From Tritrichomonas foetus (lineage: Eukaryota; Parabasalia; Tritrichomonadida; Tritrichomonadidae), in the NCBI GenBank assembly GCA_001839685.1, contig MLAK01000800.1:1-60948 (forward strand): DNA of 60,948 nucleotides. Direction: 5' to 3'. Below, piece by piece: positions 20,401 through 29,937 of this stretch. Within the stretch, counting starts at the first letter, position 1; each line of letters opens with the position of its first letter. A program made the translations under genes and the position numbers. Below the pieces are notes generated by a model. It was given only the letters and a program-made list of their open reading frames with translations, was not told the origin of the DNA and ran no database searches.

Positions 20401-23400
20401 AAGTTTCCAAAGGTGGTGCTATATATTTCAAGCAAGCTGGTGAAGTTATGATCGAAAACTGTCACTTTATCAGGAATCATGCAAGAACTAGTGGTGGTGC
20501 TATTTTTGTAGAATTTATGGATGAAAGTATTGCGAAGCTCTTAGTCACACAAAAACCAGTGAACATATCCAATTGTGATTTTGTTGAATGTACAACAGAT
20601 TCTGAAGGTGGTGCCTTAACAAGTGGACATGGTGATAAAGAAGGTATAGCCCAATTAGATGGTGATATGAATATTTCATTCTGTTCATTTGAAGGCTGCA
20701 AATCACAATATGGCGGTGCTGTATATTTCGATGATGGAACAACATCAGGTGATGAAGAGAAATATCTTTACAATTGTACTTTCATTAATAACGCAGCTTC
20801 AAAGCAGGGTGGATGTTTATACTCAAAATCATTCAAACTTAGTATAGAACGAATTGTTTTCCAGAATAACCCAATCTCAGGAGAAGGAAATACATTTTTA
20901 TATATAAAAATGAATGAAAAGGAACCAAAGATTGACGATTGTACTTTCATCAACAACTCTGCTACTATTTCCATCACATTAACAACTGGACCAATAATAT
21001 TCAACAGTTGTGAATTTACTCAATATGAACAATCTGCTGTTATCCAAAGTGAATTACTTTCTGGTGTTGGCCCAACCCAATTTAATTCATGCAATGTTAA
21101 TTCATGCAGTGATCCAACTCAAAAGCCAATCCAAATCAATACAAATGAATTTTTGTTTGAGGATTGTACATTTGAATTAAACCAAAATGGTGCCTTGGAA
21201 TTTAATGATCAAGCTCAAGCATCTGTTTCGCACTGTAAGTTTATTTCCAATTCAATTCTTGATTATGGCGGCGCTATCAGAATTATGATTCAAAAAAGTG
21301 ATAAATCTTATGTTCATATTGAAAAATGCAATTTTTATTCAAACCAATGCTTAAAAGAAGAAGCAGGAAGGAATCCAGCTGGTGGTGCCTCACTATATAT
21401 TTCATACTCTGGTGCAAATATTATCATCAATTCCTGTAATTTTGAGAAAGATTCTTCGAAATCTACTGGTGGATCTATTCTAATTTGGTACGATAGAGGA
21501 ACAGGAAAATTCGATGATGTTATCTCCATCACTAATTCCACATTCACTCACTGTAATGCAACCAAAGCTGGTGGAGCTATTATGTGTGGACAATATTTTG
21601 AAGGCGATGAAGAAGAAACTGCTGAAAATGATGGTGATTTCTCCATTATAGATTGCATCTTTACAGAATGCTCAGCTGAGAGAGGCGGAGGATTATTCTT
21701 CGCAAATGGAAAACCTGAAAATGAAGAAAACAAATTCATCATTAATTGTACTTTTGATGCTTGCTTTTCAACATCTGACGAGTATGATGTTGACAGAAGA
21801 AAAGGCCTTTCTATCTACTGTCGTGCTTATACAGTTGAAATAAGAGGTTGCTTCTTTAAGAATCATGTGAAATGTGATTATGATGTAAATGCTAAATCTG
21901 GATCTTATTTGTACATTCATACAGATGAAACTGAAGTTACACCCATTCTTACAAATTGTACTTTTGAAGATAATGGTAAACCACATATTGAAATCATTGC
22001 TGCCTGCAGTGAAGTAATTTTTGAAAACTTAATTTTCCGAAATTATCACGGGAAAGCAACTGAAATTCAATGGGAAGCAAGAGTGATTGATTTAGATAAA
22101 TTTTCTTGCAACAATACTCGTTTTATCAATTGTATATTTGATTCAATTGTAAACTATCGAGCAATAGAATCAAGAGATTCTCAAGGCAAAAGAGTTTCTA
22201 TAGAATCATGTTCAATTACCAACTTTAACTTTGAGGGATCTTCTCCCGGATGTGCTATTCGCTTTTCTGGTCGTAATGATGAGGAAAATCAAATATTTGT
22301 TCATAATTGTACATTTATGAATCTTGTCTCTGCAGGATCAGGTGCCATTGAATCAAATTCAGGTAGTATTGAAATAAGTAATTGTACATTCAATGATTGC
22401 AAATCATTTGATGAAAATAATTTCGGTGGAGGTGGTGCCATTCATTTAACGGAAGAATATTTGGATGCAAAGCCTGAAACAATTAAAGAATGCATTTTCA
22501 TAAATTGTTATTCTGCTACTCATGGCGGTGCTATTTTTATATCCTGTACTGATTCTGAAATTGGTCCTGATGATTCTCACCCAATATCAATTGTTAATTG
22601 TCAATTTTATAAATGTGCTGCAAAAGACTATGGTGGAGCTGTCACTTGTGGTGTGATATCATTCGGTGAAACTTTATATGATAATGATATTTATATTCGA
22701 GATTGTTATTTCACAGAATGTGAAGCTGAAAAAGGAGGCGCTGTTTACACACATCAAGGAACTCAACTAGGTGACGAAGAACTCCTTATTAGTGATTGCA
22801 TTTTTGATAATAATAAGGCATCTGGTAAAGATGGGCTTTCTGTTTATGCTCAATCATATAAATTCAAATTAAATGGATCTATTTTCCGAAATCATCAAGG
22901 TAACACAGATTCTTCATTCTTGTATGTTAAAATGCTTGAAGAAGGCTCAATCCCAATCATTGAAAATTGTATCTTTGATAATAACGGAATGACTGATATG
23001 AAAATCATCTCCAATAGTACTACAACAGATATTAATGGAATTATTTTCCAGAATTATATTGATGCTTCTATACTGATTAATTTAGATGAATGGAGTGATT
23101 CTTTCTTCCGTTTTAATAATTGTAAATTTATTAATATTACAGGTCAAGTGATTAAACTTCTTGCTGATAAGAAAGGAGAATTTAATTTCTGCCAGTTTAT
23201 TAACATTACAACTAAAGAAACACAAAACCAAGGAATTTGTATATATGCTGCCATATCAGCTGATATCTGTGTAAATTATTGTTTATTCGAAAACATTACC
23301 AACCCAGGATATAATGGTGGTGCAATTTATGCTAGTACCTATTGTATTGAGCTTAAACACAGTAATTTCACTAATTGTTCTTTGACATCTGATGCTGATG

Positions 23401-24047
23401 CTCGAGGTGGAGCTGTCTACTATTTCCAAGAAAGTATCTATGTACCAAAGGAAACAATACTGAATTGCACTTTTGAAAAATGTTATTCGAAATCGTATGG
23501 TGGCGCAATATTTATTCATTGTCATGATGAAGCGACAAAAGAATGCCTTATTTTTATCAATCAAAGTAAATTTATAGACTGTTCATCAGGAGTGGAAGGT
23601 GGTGCAATCACAAGTGGTATAAATGATCAGTGGCATGATGAACTATATGGTACAAATGATATTGCCATTGGACAATGCCAGTTTATCAGATGTACCTCAG
23701 GTAGAGGAGGTGCATTGTATTTCCAAGATGGAAGTGAATTTGGCGATGAGGAAACTTATATTGATACATGCACTTTTGATAATTGTTATGCCACAAATGG
23801 TGAAGGCTATGCTATTTCTTGCAGATCTTATAATTTACAAATTATCTATTGCACCTTTAAGAATCATCTTAGAGGTAGTGATTCCAATACTTGCTCATAT
23901 ATTTATATTAAGATGGATGATTATAAGAATCCAAGCCTCGATTTTAACATCTTTGAAAATAATGGACCAGCTGGCATTATAATCGACATTAAAGGAGACC
24001 GCCAACTTTCAATTAACAAATGGATATTCCAACATTACAATGCTTAG
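17472..24047 (+). CDS. Pmp-like giant surface protein, central segment
   Basis: About 2190 residues consist wholly of beta-helix repeats. GGA[I/V/L][Y/F] turns alternate with CxF and NCTF turns. At a higher level a super-unit of about 340 residues recurs, each containing a GGA cluster, an acidic G-D-E linker, a CTFDNC turn, a CRSY-type turn, a CTFKN turn, an [L/I]YIKMDE-like marker, and a final W/NI turn. Seven markers lie in this segment (for example FVKMDESEQ, VINMDENP, YIKMNEKEP, YVKMLEEGS). No signal peptide or membrane segment is present. It ends at a TAG (24045-24047) that falls where sister units read on without interruption (NAPLLNLESW in one, NA-stop-YPLLNLDEW here). It therefore needs both flanking segments to make sense. 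Confidence 0.8.
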   Translation, partial: ENDSGYAFIQKCKFMNLVDQSASSSGGAIFIQFPFNATIDSCYFEKCQSLTMGGAIFVAYTLNGSRNDVLKISNCQFVDCSSKDKGGAITSAYYTSWGDQGYDGDINLTGCLFKNCHSGLGGALYFLNGQERDDPNKYIEHCIFEDCSGDNEEGAIVYSLAYSISFISTTFRVTGDNNDRKSIFVKMDESEQSPVFDNCTFDHCDGFYIETLNAPLLMNACTFIQASVTLKNFENINNITFNNCIFRDNKDRNSIEITQNSDNQVVNVIGCKFMNNHNENEVIWENLNFGCFLVFTHNILIMTVKDCEFSEIVTKYAASLHVDTQTTTSSINLERCNFSKCTSLVDSKYMLSHGSLYLKARVKGLIKHCHFVECTSEISGGAITTEFTGDGAGQQNNVIDIKECTFRSCHSQRGGAIACGEASDGDSNIISCTFTNCTASESGGAIYFKNTGELQLYQDVDKSIVNCTFDSCYSDGVGSAISSLAFNTSLVNNTFINNKGKSSFLYLEKDDVTEPVKIIECIFNDNTANIYIKINRGFSANFIRCLFMQSQNIPLLVLEKENFDADEIIFDQCDFNKSMTTAVQVLGGRHTFYKCGFHDNSADNISALSITVFDEKDKIKVSKCKFSNNKAKTNGALYIECYAEILSGAPVNVSYCNFQNNQCDGDGGAASLNLNGYGIETFTNNTFLENQAQNGGAIYAQFHTEGSGRPIYIEYCIFEKCKAINYGGAFIASTGEKIGHLDEDILMIGCTFKNCEAQKGGAVFCYDGNQDTPFEKKFIYCVFDDNTANEGTCIYSLAYDIELTGSTFKNNQRNDFIVINMDENPNVKIEYCLFTENYGSIVVTMPGIFDMKHCIFSKSSKTDEAMFDASKIQADGGCTYENVTFELSNSYVAVLVSDNVHTFNNCKFLNNTGGKSDLPGGIQLKDTTNVILNDCQFIGNVGYYHGGAALIEITTFVLNNCSFIENICRDPSGGIDQVSKGGAIYFKQAGEVMIENCHFIRNHARTSGGAIFVEFMDESIAKLLVTQKPVNISNCDFVECTTDSEGGALTSGHGDKEGIAQLDGDMNISFCSFEGCKSQYGGAVYFDDGTTSGDEEKYLYNCTFINNAASKQGGCLYSKSFKLSIERIVFQNNPISGEGNTFLYIKMNEKEPKIDDCTFINNSATISITLTTGPIIFNSCEFTQYEQSAVIQSELLSGVGPTQFNSCNVNSCSDPTQKPIQINTNEFLFEDCTFELNQNGALEFNDQAQASVSHCKFISNSILDYGGAIRIMIQKSDKSYVHIEKCNFYSNQCLKEEAGRNPAGGASLYISYSGANIIINSCNFEKDSSKSTGGSILIWYDRGTGKFDDVISITNSTFTHCNATKAGGAIMCGQYFEGDEEETAENDGDFSIIDCIFTECSAERGGGLFFANGKPENEENKFIINCTFDACFSTSDEYDVDRRKGLSIYCRAYTVEIRGCFFKNHVKCDYDVNAKSGSYLYIHTDETEVTPILTNCTFEDNGKPHIEIIAACSEVIFENLIFRNYHGKATEIQWEARVIDLDKFSCNNTRFINCIFDSIVNYRAIESRDSQGKRVSIESCSITNFNFEGSSPGCAIRFSGRNDEENQIFVHNCTFMNLVSAGSGAIESNSGSIEISNCTFNDCKSFDENNFGGGGAIHLTEEYLDAKPETIKECIFINCYSATHGGAIFISCTDSEIGPDDSHPISIVNCQFYKCAAKDYGGAVTCGVISFGETLYDNDIYIRDCYFTECEAEKGGAVYTHQGTQLGDEELLISDCIFDNNKASGKDGLSVYAQSYKFKLNGSIFRNHQGNTDSSFLYVKMLEEGSIPIIENCIFDNNGMTDMKIISNSTTTDINGIIFQNYIDASILINLDEWSDSFFRFNNCKFINITGQVIKLLADKKGEFNFCQFINITTKETQNQGICIYAAISADICVNYCLFENITNPGYNGGAIYASTYCIELKHSNFTNCSLTSDADARGGAVYYFQESIYVPKETILNCTFEKCYSKSYGGAIFIHCHDEATKECLIFINQSKFIDCSSGVEGGAITSGINDQWHDELYGTNDIAIGQCQFIRCTSGRGGALYFQDGSEFGDEETYIDTCTFDNCYATNGEGYAISCRSYNLQIIYCTFKNHLRGSDSNTCSYIYIKMDDYKNPSLDFNIFENNGPAGIIIDIKGDRQLSINKWIFQHYNA
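24045..24047 (+). other. In-frame TAG interrupting the Pmp gene
   Basis: The same frame stays open on both sides, and the repeat homology continues across the stop. The next in-frame ATG (24114) is already within a repeat unit. This is a nonsense mutation, unless the TAG is read through. Confidence 0.85.
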
Positions 24048-27000
24048 TATCCCCTTCTTAATTTGGATGAATGGTCAACTTCCAATGGTTGTACTTTTAA
24101 AAATTTTACATTTATGAACATTTCAAATGGTAACTGCATTTATTTATCAACAGTTTACAAAGCTAATTTCGAATCATGCGACTTTAAAGATATTAAAATG
24201 GAAGGAACACAAAGTAGTGGTGGTGGTGAAGATAGACAAGTTCAAGGCTCATGCTTCTTTATAGAAATGCCAAAAGATGGTTCACAAGTTTTAGAAAATA
24301 ATGATTGGGTAGTTATAGATGGATGTACATTTTTGAACTGTTATGTTAAAAATAATGGTGGTGCAATCTATGTTGATACTAGGACCAGTAATATTCAGAA
24401 TTGTATTTTTGAGCAATGTTCCTGTGGTCAAAACAGCGATTTATGCCAAGGAGGCGCAGTCTTTTTACATGAAGTTGAGTTTGAAAGGTATGGATATGAA
24501 ACGATTAAAAATTGTAACTTTACTAAATGCTCAGCATCCTATAGTGGTGGTGCTATTTATGCTGATGCATTAGATGATTCCACTCAAAAGATTCGTATAC
24601 TTCAATGTTCATTTATTGAATGCACTTCCAATGTCGAGGGAGGAGCTATTTCAAGTGGATACACAGTTGGTAATACTACAAAAGATGACAATGATTTAAT
24701 CGTAGAAAAATGTTTATTTACTCGTTGCCAATCAGGTAGAGGTGGTGCTCTTTATTCGCAAGATGGAACTGAAAAAGGAGATGAAGATACCCAAATTGAG
24801 GATTCAACATTTGATGAATGCTATGCAACATCAGGTCAAGGGTTTGCATTATATCTCCAGTCATATTCCAACAAAGTTTCAAGCTGTACCTTTAAGAATC
24901 ATAAGGGTGATTCTATGAAACAATCATTCCTTTATATCCGTATGGATGAAGCTCCATTTAGTTACGGTCCTAATTTAATGATTAATTACTTTATCAATAA
25001 TGGAATGGCTGGTATTGAAATTCATTCACTTGGGAAACCTACTATTAATTCTTGGAAATTTTATAATTATTCTAGTAATGCACCTTTACTAAATTTAGAA
25101 TCTTGGTCAGCTCCAGATATTTTATTCTCGTATTGTACTTTCCAAAACATTACAAACTCACGTGTCATTTCCATCAATAACAACGAGAAAGAAATTCAAG
25201 CTACATTTGATGATTGCGAATTCCTGGATATGAAGGTTGATTCCGGTAATTTTGCTGTTGGAAGCTGTTTCTTCTTATTAAATACTATTCATACTGCTGA
25301 TATTATAATCTCAAAATGTGATTTCATAAATACTCACTCGAAATTATATGCTGGAGCAATTTATTCTATGGTCAGTGCTGTGTCCATCACAGATTGTAAG
25401 TTCAATGGCTGTTCAACAGATAAAGATGCAGATTGTCGTGGTGGTGCCATCTATTTGATCCAGTCTTCAAATGATGAATCTGCAATTCTTTCAAATTGTG
25501 TGTTTACAAATTGTACCACGGGCTTTAGTGGCGGTGGCTTGTTTGTTCAATGCAAAGACGAAGGAGAAAATAGAAATTCAAAAGAAAAAAGTGATCCAAT
25601 TATTCTTGAAAACTGTAACTTTACAAAATGTACATCCGAGACCGAAGGGGGAGGTGTCTCAAGTGGTAGCAAGCTCGGAGAAATTTCAACATATGGAGAT
25701 AATGATATGTATCTTAAGAAATGTACGTTCACTCAATGCCAATCTAAACATGGAGGAGGTATTTATTTCCAAGATGGCACTAAAGTTGGAGATGAAAACA
25801 CTATTCTTGAAGAATGTACATTTGATAATTGTTATGCAACTGACAAAGAAGGTTATGCAGTTTCATGTCGTTCTTATACATTATCTATTACAAACTGTAC
25901 TTTTAAGAATCATCTTCAAGGATCATCACCAAGCGATTCTTTCTTATATATTAATATGAATGAAGATGATGCTACACCGATTATTGAAGATTGTATTTTT
26001 GAAAACAATGGTCCATCTGATATTGAAATTCATTCATCTGCTCCGACAATCCAATTTAATCGATTAACATTTATTAATTATTATGGTATTCAACCAGTTT
26101 TGAATTTCCTTGATTGGGAAGCACATGAAATTATTTTCAATTCATGTATCTTTCATAATATTACAAACAATCGTTGTGTTACTTCATCTAAATTTATAAC
26201 TACTCGATTTTCAAAATGTAACTTTTCATCTATTTCATTTTATGATACCGAAAATACCGGATCTTCAGGTCGTTATAAAGGTGCTGTTTTCATGATTTCT
26301 TTCCCAGAAGATGCAGATAAAGAAGTTGATTTCTTCTATATTGAAAATTGTTATTTCAAAGATATTTATACTCAAGAAGAAGGAGGTGCAATTCATGCTG
26401 ATTCTAATGCATTAGAATTAAAGCTATGCACATTTGATAGTTGCAGTGTTGGTAAGCAAGGATCTAACACTGTTGCATTAGGAGGTGCAGTTTATATTAA
26501 TCAAAAAGCAGCAAGCTGGCAAAATGAAAACATTAAACAATGCACATTTATTAATTGCTCATCATCATTTTGTGCTGGTGGTTTGTATGTTCATTGCATT
26601 GATGATGACTCATTATATAGAACAGTTACTGTTTCACAATGTGTTTTCATTGACTGTAAAGCTAATGAAAATGGAGGTGCGCTAACCAGTGGTATTAATC
26701 TTAGTATATTATCATATGGTGATGATGATATCACACTTATGAAATGCAATTTCACTCATTGTCAAGCCAAAAGTGGAGGTGCACTATATTTCCATGATGG
26801 AACTAAAGAAGGTAAGGAGGATACCACTATTATGGAATGCATATTTGAAGATTGTCATGCAACAAGTGGTGAAGGTCATTCCGTTTCATGTCGATCATAT
26901 AGAATATCTATTACAATGAATATATTTAAGAATCATCAAAAACATGGATATACTAAACAGTCTATTTTATTCATTAGTACAAATGAAGCTGAAATTAAAC

Positions 27001-29423
27001 CATCAATTTCTTCAAATACCTTTGAAAATAATCAAGCCAATGCTATTGAAATTCATACAACATGTGACGAATTATATGTTTCAAATTTGATATTTATAAA
27101 TTATGTTAGCACAGGTTCTGTCGATCCAGTTATTAATATGCAATATTGGGAATGTAAATCATTTGAATTTAGTTCATGTATATTTTCAGATTTCACAAAT
27201 ACACGCGTTTTAATGCTTCTTGGTGTTGACGTTAAAGCGAAATTTGCTGAATGCCAATTCAAGAACATTACTACTAATGATTCAGCTAGTGGACTTGTAT
27301 ATGGTGGTGCTCTTTATATTGCTTCCCCAGCAGATATCACATTAAAAGGCTGCACTTTTGACACTATTTCTACTGTTAGCGAAGGAGGCGCTATTTATGC
27401 AGAATCCAATGCAATTGAAATTAATGGTTGTAAATTTATTTCATGCAAATGTATTGATCAAAATGGTGTGGGTGGTGCTGTTAGTTTATATCAAACTATG
27501 ACAGCAGCACATGAAAACATTATTGGTTGTGTATTTATTAAATGCTATGCAGGATATAGTGGAGGAGGCTTTTATGTGAATTGCCGAGATGAAACCAGAT
27601 CTTCATCTAAGAAATTACATGAAGATATGACATATCAAATTTATCTTGAAAACTGTATATTTACGGAATGTACTTCTGGTACAGAAGGAGGAGGTGTCTC
27701 AAGTGGTCGAGGTTATGGATCATCTGTCTATGGAGATAATGATATGTATCTTAAGAAATGTACGTTCACTCAATGCCAATCTAAACATGGAGGAGGTATT
27801 TATTTCCAAGATGGCACTAAAGTTGGAGATGAAAACACTATTCTTGAAGAATGTACATTTGATAATTGTTATGCAACTGACAAAGAAGGTTATGCAGTTT
27901 CATGTCGTTCTTATACATTATCTATTACAAACTGTACTTTTAAGAATCATCTTCAAGGATCATCACCAAGCGATTCTTTCTTATATATTAATATGAATGA
28001 AGATGATGCTACACCGATTATTGAAGATTGTATTTTTGAAAATAATCTCAATTCCAACATTCACATTTCTTCTCTTCAATTTGTTTCTTTTTGCAGATGT
28101 AAATTCATCAATAATGAGCAACAACTATCTGGTTCTCCTTTAACCATTGACTCCAATTGGAAAATCACCGTTATTAATATATCAGAATGTGAGTTTTACA
28201 ATAATAAAGGTCAACAAGGTGGATCATTATCCATTTCTCAACATGGCAAATTCACCCTCTGGAAGTGTATTTTCATTGCAAATTCTGCTGAAAATGGTGG
28301 TGCTATCTATGCACTTAAAAATTCTGATTCTGATTCATTAACCATTGAAAACTGTCAAATACACGCTGGTTCTGCTACTGGTTATGGTGGCGCTATTTAT
28401 TCAACTATTCCAAACACTGCTATTAAATCAACCAATATAACACAATCCACAGCAACTCAAGGTTCTGCCATTTACCTTGATCTCAGTGGTAATTCCCAAA
28501 TCCTTAATGTTTCTCTACTTCTTGATAAACAAAAAGGTCAAACTGCCATATTCATTTCTGGTAAAGATGATTCCGCCACACTTAAGATCACTGGTGGATG
28601 TTTCGTCTCCAGCAGAGACCTAGCAGATGATACACCAGATTTCTTCGAGAGTGATTCCACCGGAAAGATTGAATTCATTGGTCAACCATGTTTCAGTGGA
28701 ACCAAAGAACAATCCATCAAATTACCGAGCACTATCCTTGTTGACAATAGCTGGTTTAATTGTAAAACTTGCAATGTTGATCCACTTCCATCAGTCACCT
28801 TCACCCCAACATCAGCTACACCAACATCAGTTATACCAACATCAGTTATACCAACATCAGTTATACCAACATCAGTTACACCAACATCAGTTACACCAAC
28901 ATCAGTTACACCAACATCAGTTACACCAACATCAGTTACACCAACATCAGTTACACCAACATCAGTTACACCAACATCAGCTACAACAGCATCACAATCC
29001 CATACCCAAACTGTTACCCTTCCAATATCTGATATTGAAAATATTACATATACATCATCATCAGAATCATCATCAAACACTGGTGATAGTGATAGTGGAA
29101 GCAGTAATGGAAAAACCAATGCGGGTGCCATTGCAGGTATTGTCATTGCTATTCTTGTTATCATTAGCTGCATTGTAATAATTATTTTGATTATCATCTT
29201 CAAGAGAAAGGCTGATCAGATCAACAATCCGAATGCAGTAGAGGCTGTTAGTCAAGAAGCAGATGCCGAAACACTGAATTTCACTCAAAATCAAACAATG
29301 CAAGATGAAAATGAAGTCATTTGGTCAGGAGACTTTGCCACTCAAGATAATCCAATGACTCCTGCAAATGATCAAGACCTTGTCGATGATCCATTTATGA
29401 GAGATATCGAAGAAGGATTTTAA
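24048..29423 (+). CDS. Pmp-like giant surface protein, C-terminal segment with membrane anchor
   Basis: About 1790 residues. The first 1580 are four further super-units of the same beta-helix repeats, two of them sharing an identical 314-bp block. A stalk of twelve PTSxx pentapeptides follows, rich in Thr/Ser and likely O-glycosylated. A Ser/Gly/Asn-rich linker and a single transmembrane helix come next (GAIAGIVIAILVIISCIVII, with a GxxxG pair), then stop-transfer basic residues KRK. The cytoplasmic tail of about 65 residues contains NPN near its start and ends in an acidic DDPFMRDIEEGF. Trichomonad Pmp proteins share this single-pass type I layout. A DPF in such a tail is a known type of adaptor-binding endocytic signal, so recycling from the surface is plausible (inference). 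Confidence 0.85.
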   Translation, partial: YPLLNLDEWSTSNGCTFKNFTFMNISNGNCIYLSTVYKANFESCDFKDIKMEGTQSSGGGEDRQVQGSCFFIEMPKDGSQVLENNDWVVIDGCTFLNCYVKNNGGAIYVDTRTSNIQNCIFEQCSCGQNSDLCQGGAVFLHEVEFERYGYETIKNCNFTKCSASYSGGAIYADALDDSTQKIRILQCSFIECTSNVEGGAISSGYTVGNTTKDDNDLIVEKCLFTRCQSGRGGALYSQDGTEKGDEDTQIEDSTFDECYATSGQGFALYLQSYSNKVSSCTFKNHKGDSMKQSFLYIRMDEAPFSYGPNLMINYFINNGMAGIEIHSLGKPTINSWKFYNYSSNAPLLNLESWSAPDILFSYCTFQNITNSRVISINNNEKEIQATFDDCEFLDMKVDSGNFAVGSCFFLLNTIHTADIIISKCDFINTHSKLYAGAIYSMVSAVSITDCKFNGCSTDKDADCRGGAIYLIQSSNDESAILSNCVFTNCTTGFSGGGLFVQCKDEGENRNSKEKSDPIILENCNFTKCTSETEGGGVSSGSKLGEISTYGDNDMYLKKCTFTQCQSKHGGGIYFQDGTKVGDENTILEECTFDNCYATDKEGYAVSCRSYTLSITNCTFKNHLQGSSPSDSFLYINMNEDDATPIIEDCIFENNGPSDIEIHSSAPTIQFNRLTFINYYGIQPVLNFLDWEAHEIIFNSCIFHNITNNRCVTSSKFITTRFSKCNFSSISFYDTENTGSSGRYKGAVFMISFPEDADKEVDFFYIENCYFKDIYTQEEGGAIHADSNALELKLCTFDSCSVGKQGSNTVALGGAVYINQKAASWQNENIKQCTFINCSSSFCAGGLYVHCIDDDSLYRTVTVSQCVFIDCKANENGGALTSGINLSILSYGDDDITLMKCNFTHCQAKSGGALYFHDGTKEGKEDTTIMECIFEDCHATSGEGHSVSCRSYRISITMNIFKNHQKHGYTKQSILFISTNEAEIKPSISSNTFENNQANAIEIHTTCDELYVSNLIFINYVSTGSVDPVINMQYWECKSFEFSSCIFSDFTNTRVLMLLGVDVKAKFAECQFKNITTNDSASGLVYGGALYIASPADITLKGCTFDTISTVSEGGAIYAESNAIEINGCKFISCKCIDQNGVGGAVSLYQTMTAAHENIIGCVFIKCYAGYSGGGFYVNCRDETRSSSKKLHEDMTYQIYLENCIFTECTSGTEGGGVSSGRGYGSSVYGDNDMYLKKCTFTQCQSKHGGGIYFQDGTKVGDENTILEECTFDNCYATDKEGYAVSCRSYTLSITNCTFKNHLQGSSPSDSFLYINMNEDDATPIIEDCIFENNLNSNIHISSLQFVSFCRCKFINNEQQLSGSPLTIDSNWKITVINISECEFYNNKGQQGGSLSISQHGKFTLWKCIFIANSAENGGAIYALKNSDSDSLTIENCQIHAGSATGYGGAIYSTIPNTAIKSTNITQSTATQGSAIYLDLSGNSQILNVSLLLDKQKGQTAIFISGKDDSATLKITGGCFVSSRDLADDTPDFFESDSTGKIEFIGQPCFSGTKEQSIKLPSTILVDNSWFNCKTCNVDPLPSVTFTPTSATPTSVIPTSVIPTSVIPTSVTPTSVTPTSVTPTSVTPTSVTPTSVTPTSVTPTSATTASQSHTQTVTLPISDIENITYTSSSESSSNTGDSDSGSSNGKTNAGAIAGIVIAILVIISCIVIIILIIIFKRKADQINNPNAVEAVSQEADAETLNFTQNQTMQDENEVIWSGDFATQDNPMTPANDQDLVDDPFMRDIEEGF
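25692..26005 (+). repeat. 314-bp identical block, copy 1 (within Pmp gene)
   Basis: Base-for-base identical to 27729-28042, with an offset of 2037 bases, an exact multiple of three (679 codons, two super-units). Flanking sequence on both sides is only similar. Confidence 0.93.
27729..28042 (+). repeat. 314-bp identical block, copy 2 (within Pmp gene)
   Basis: Second copy of 25692-26005. The identity includes third codon positions, so the copying event was recent relative to the divergence of the other units. Confidence 0.93.
28806..28985 (+). repeat. 15-bp tandem repeat encoding a PTSxx stalk
   Basis: Twelve units of 15 bases (ccaacatcagttaca and variants) code for PTSAT, three PTSVI, seven PTSVT and a final PTSAT. 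The repeat stays in frame and lies just outside the membrane helix. It is probably a length-variable, glycosylated spacer. Confidence 0.95.
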
Positions 29424-29937
29424 CTCTCTCTATATATAATAATAATTTTCCACAAAAAAAAAGTCATAAATAGATGATTAATAAAAATATATTCTACATC
29501 GAAAATATATCTATAGAATTAGTTGAACACTGTATACACACATGTGATCGTAGTAACAGTGATTAATCGATATTTTCATTATCATTATATATTGATTTAT
29601 CATGTTGAATGATTTTATCATTCTTTTTGATATTACTTTTCCATTTGTTTCATATATTTCTTTTCTTTGTTCAAATTAAAACTTGTTAAACAAGTTTCTT
29701 CTTGTATCTGTTTCTATATCACTTTCCATGTGATTAATTACATAGTCAAGGATTTACATCTAAACCAATATATCGGTCTAAAAACAATTAATTGACGCCA
29801 TTACCGATATTTGGACTAATTTTGAAATGGAAATAATCAATAATCTAGTATTCGATTTTCCACATCGAATTAATTTATGCAGGCAAGTCTATTGATCTTC
29901 AATTTCTTAATACCTATCGTCTCATCAAAAACAAACA
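29424..29937. other. Intergenic spacer
   Basis: AT-rich 3' flank of the Pmp gene with several short TA-rich runs. Nothing coding is visible. Confidence 0.5.

Noticed and set aside
17460..24047. Treating the second Pmp frame as an independent gene
   Set aside because: It begins with TTG in the middle of a repeat turn, has no signal peptide and no membrane anchor, and continues both neighbours.
24040..24062. Short intron removing the TAG
   Set aside because: No GTATGT-type donor or ACTAACACACAG-type acceptor is present, and the frame is unchanged on both sides.
25471..25959. 162-codon plus-strand frame inside the Pmp gene
   Set aside because: Shadow frame; the same Met/Val-rich peptide recurs at 27646 because the underlying 314-bp block is duplicated.
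28682..29203. Long open frames on both other readings of the PTSxx repeat (173 and 183 codons)
   Set aside because: They are the 15-bp repeat read out of frame; an array whose unit is a multiple of three stays open in several frames.
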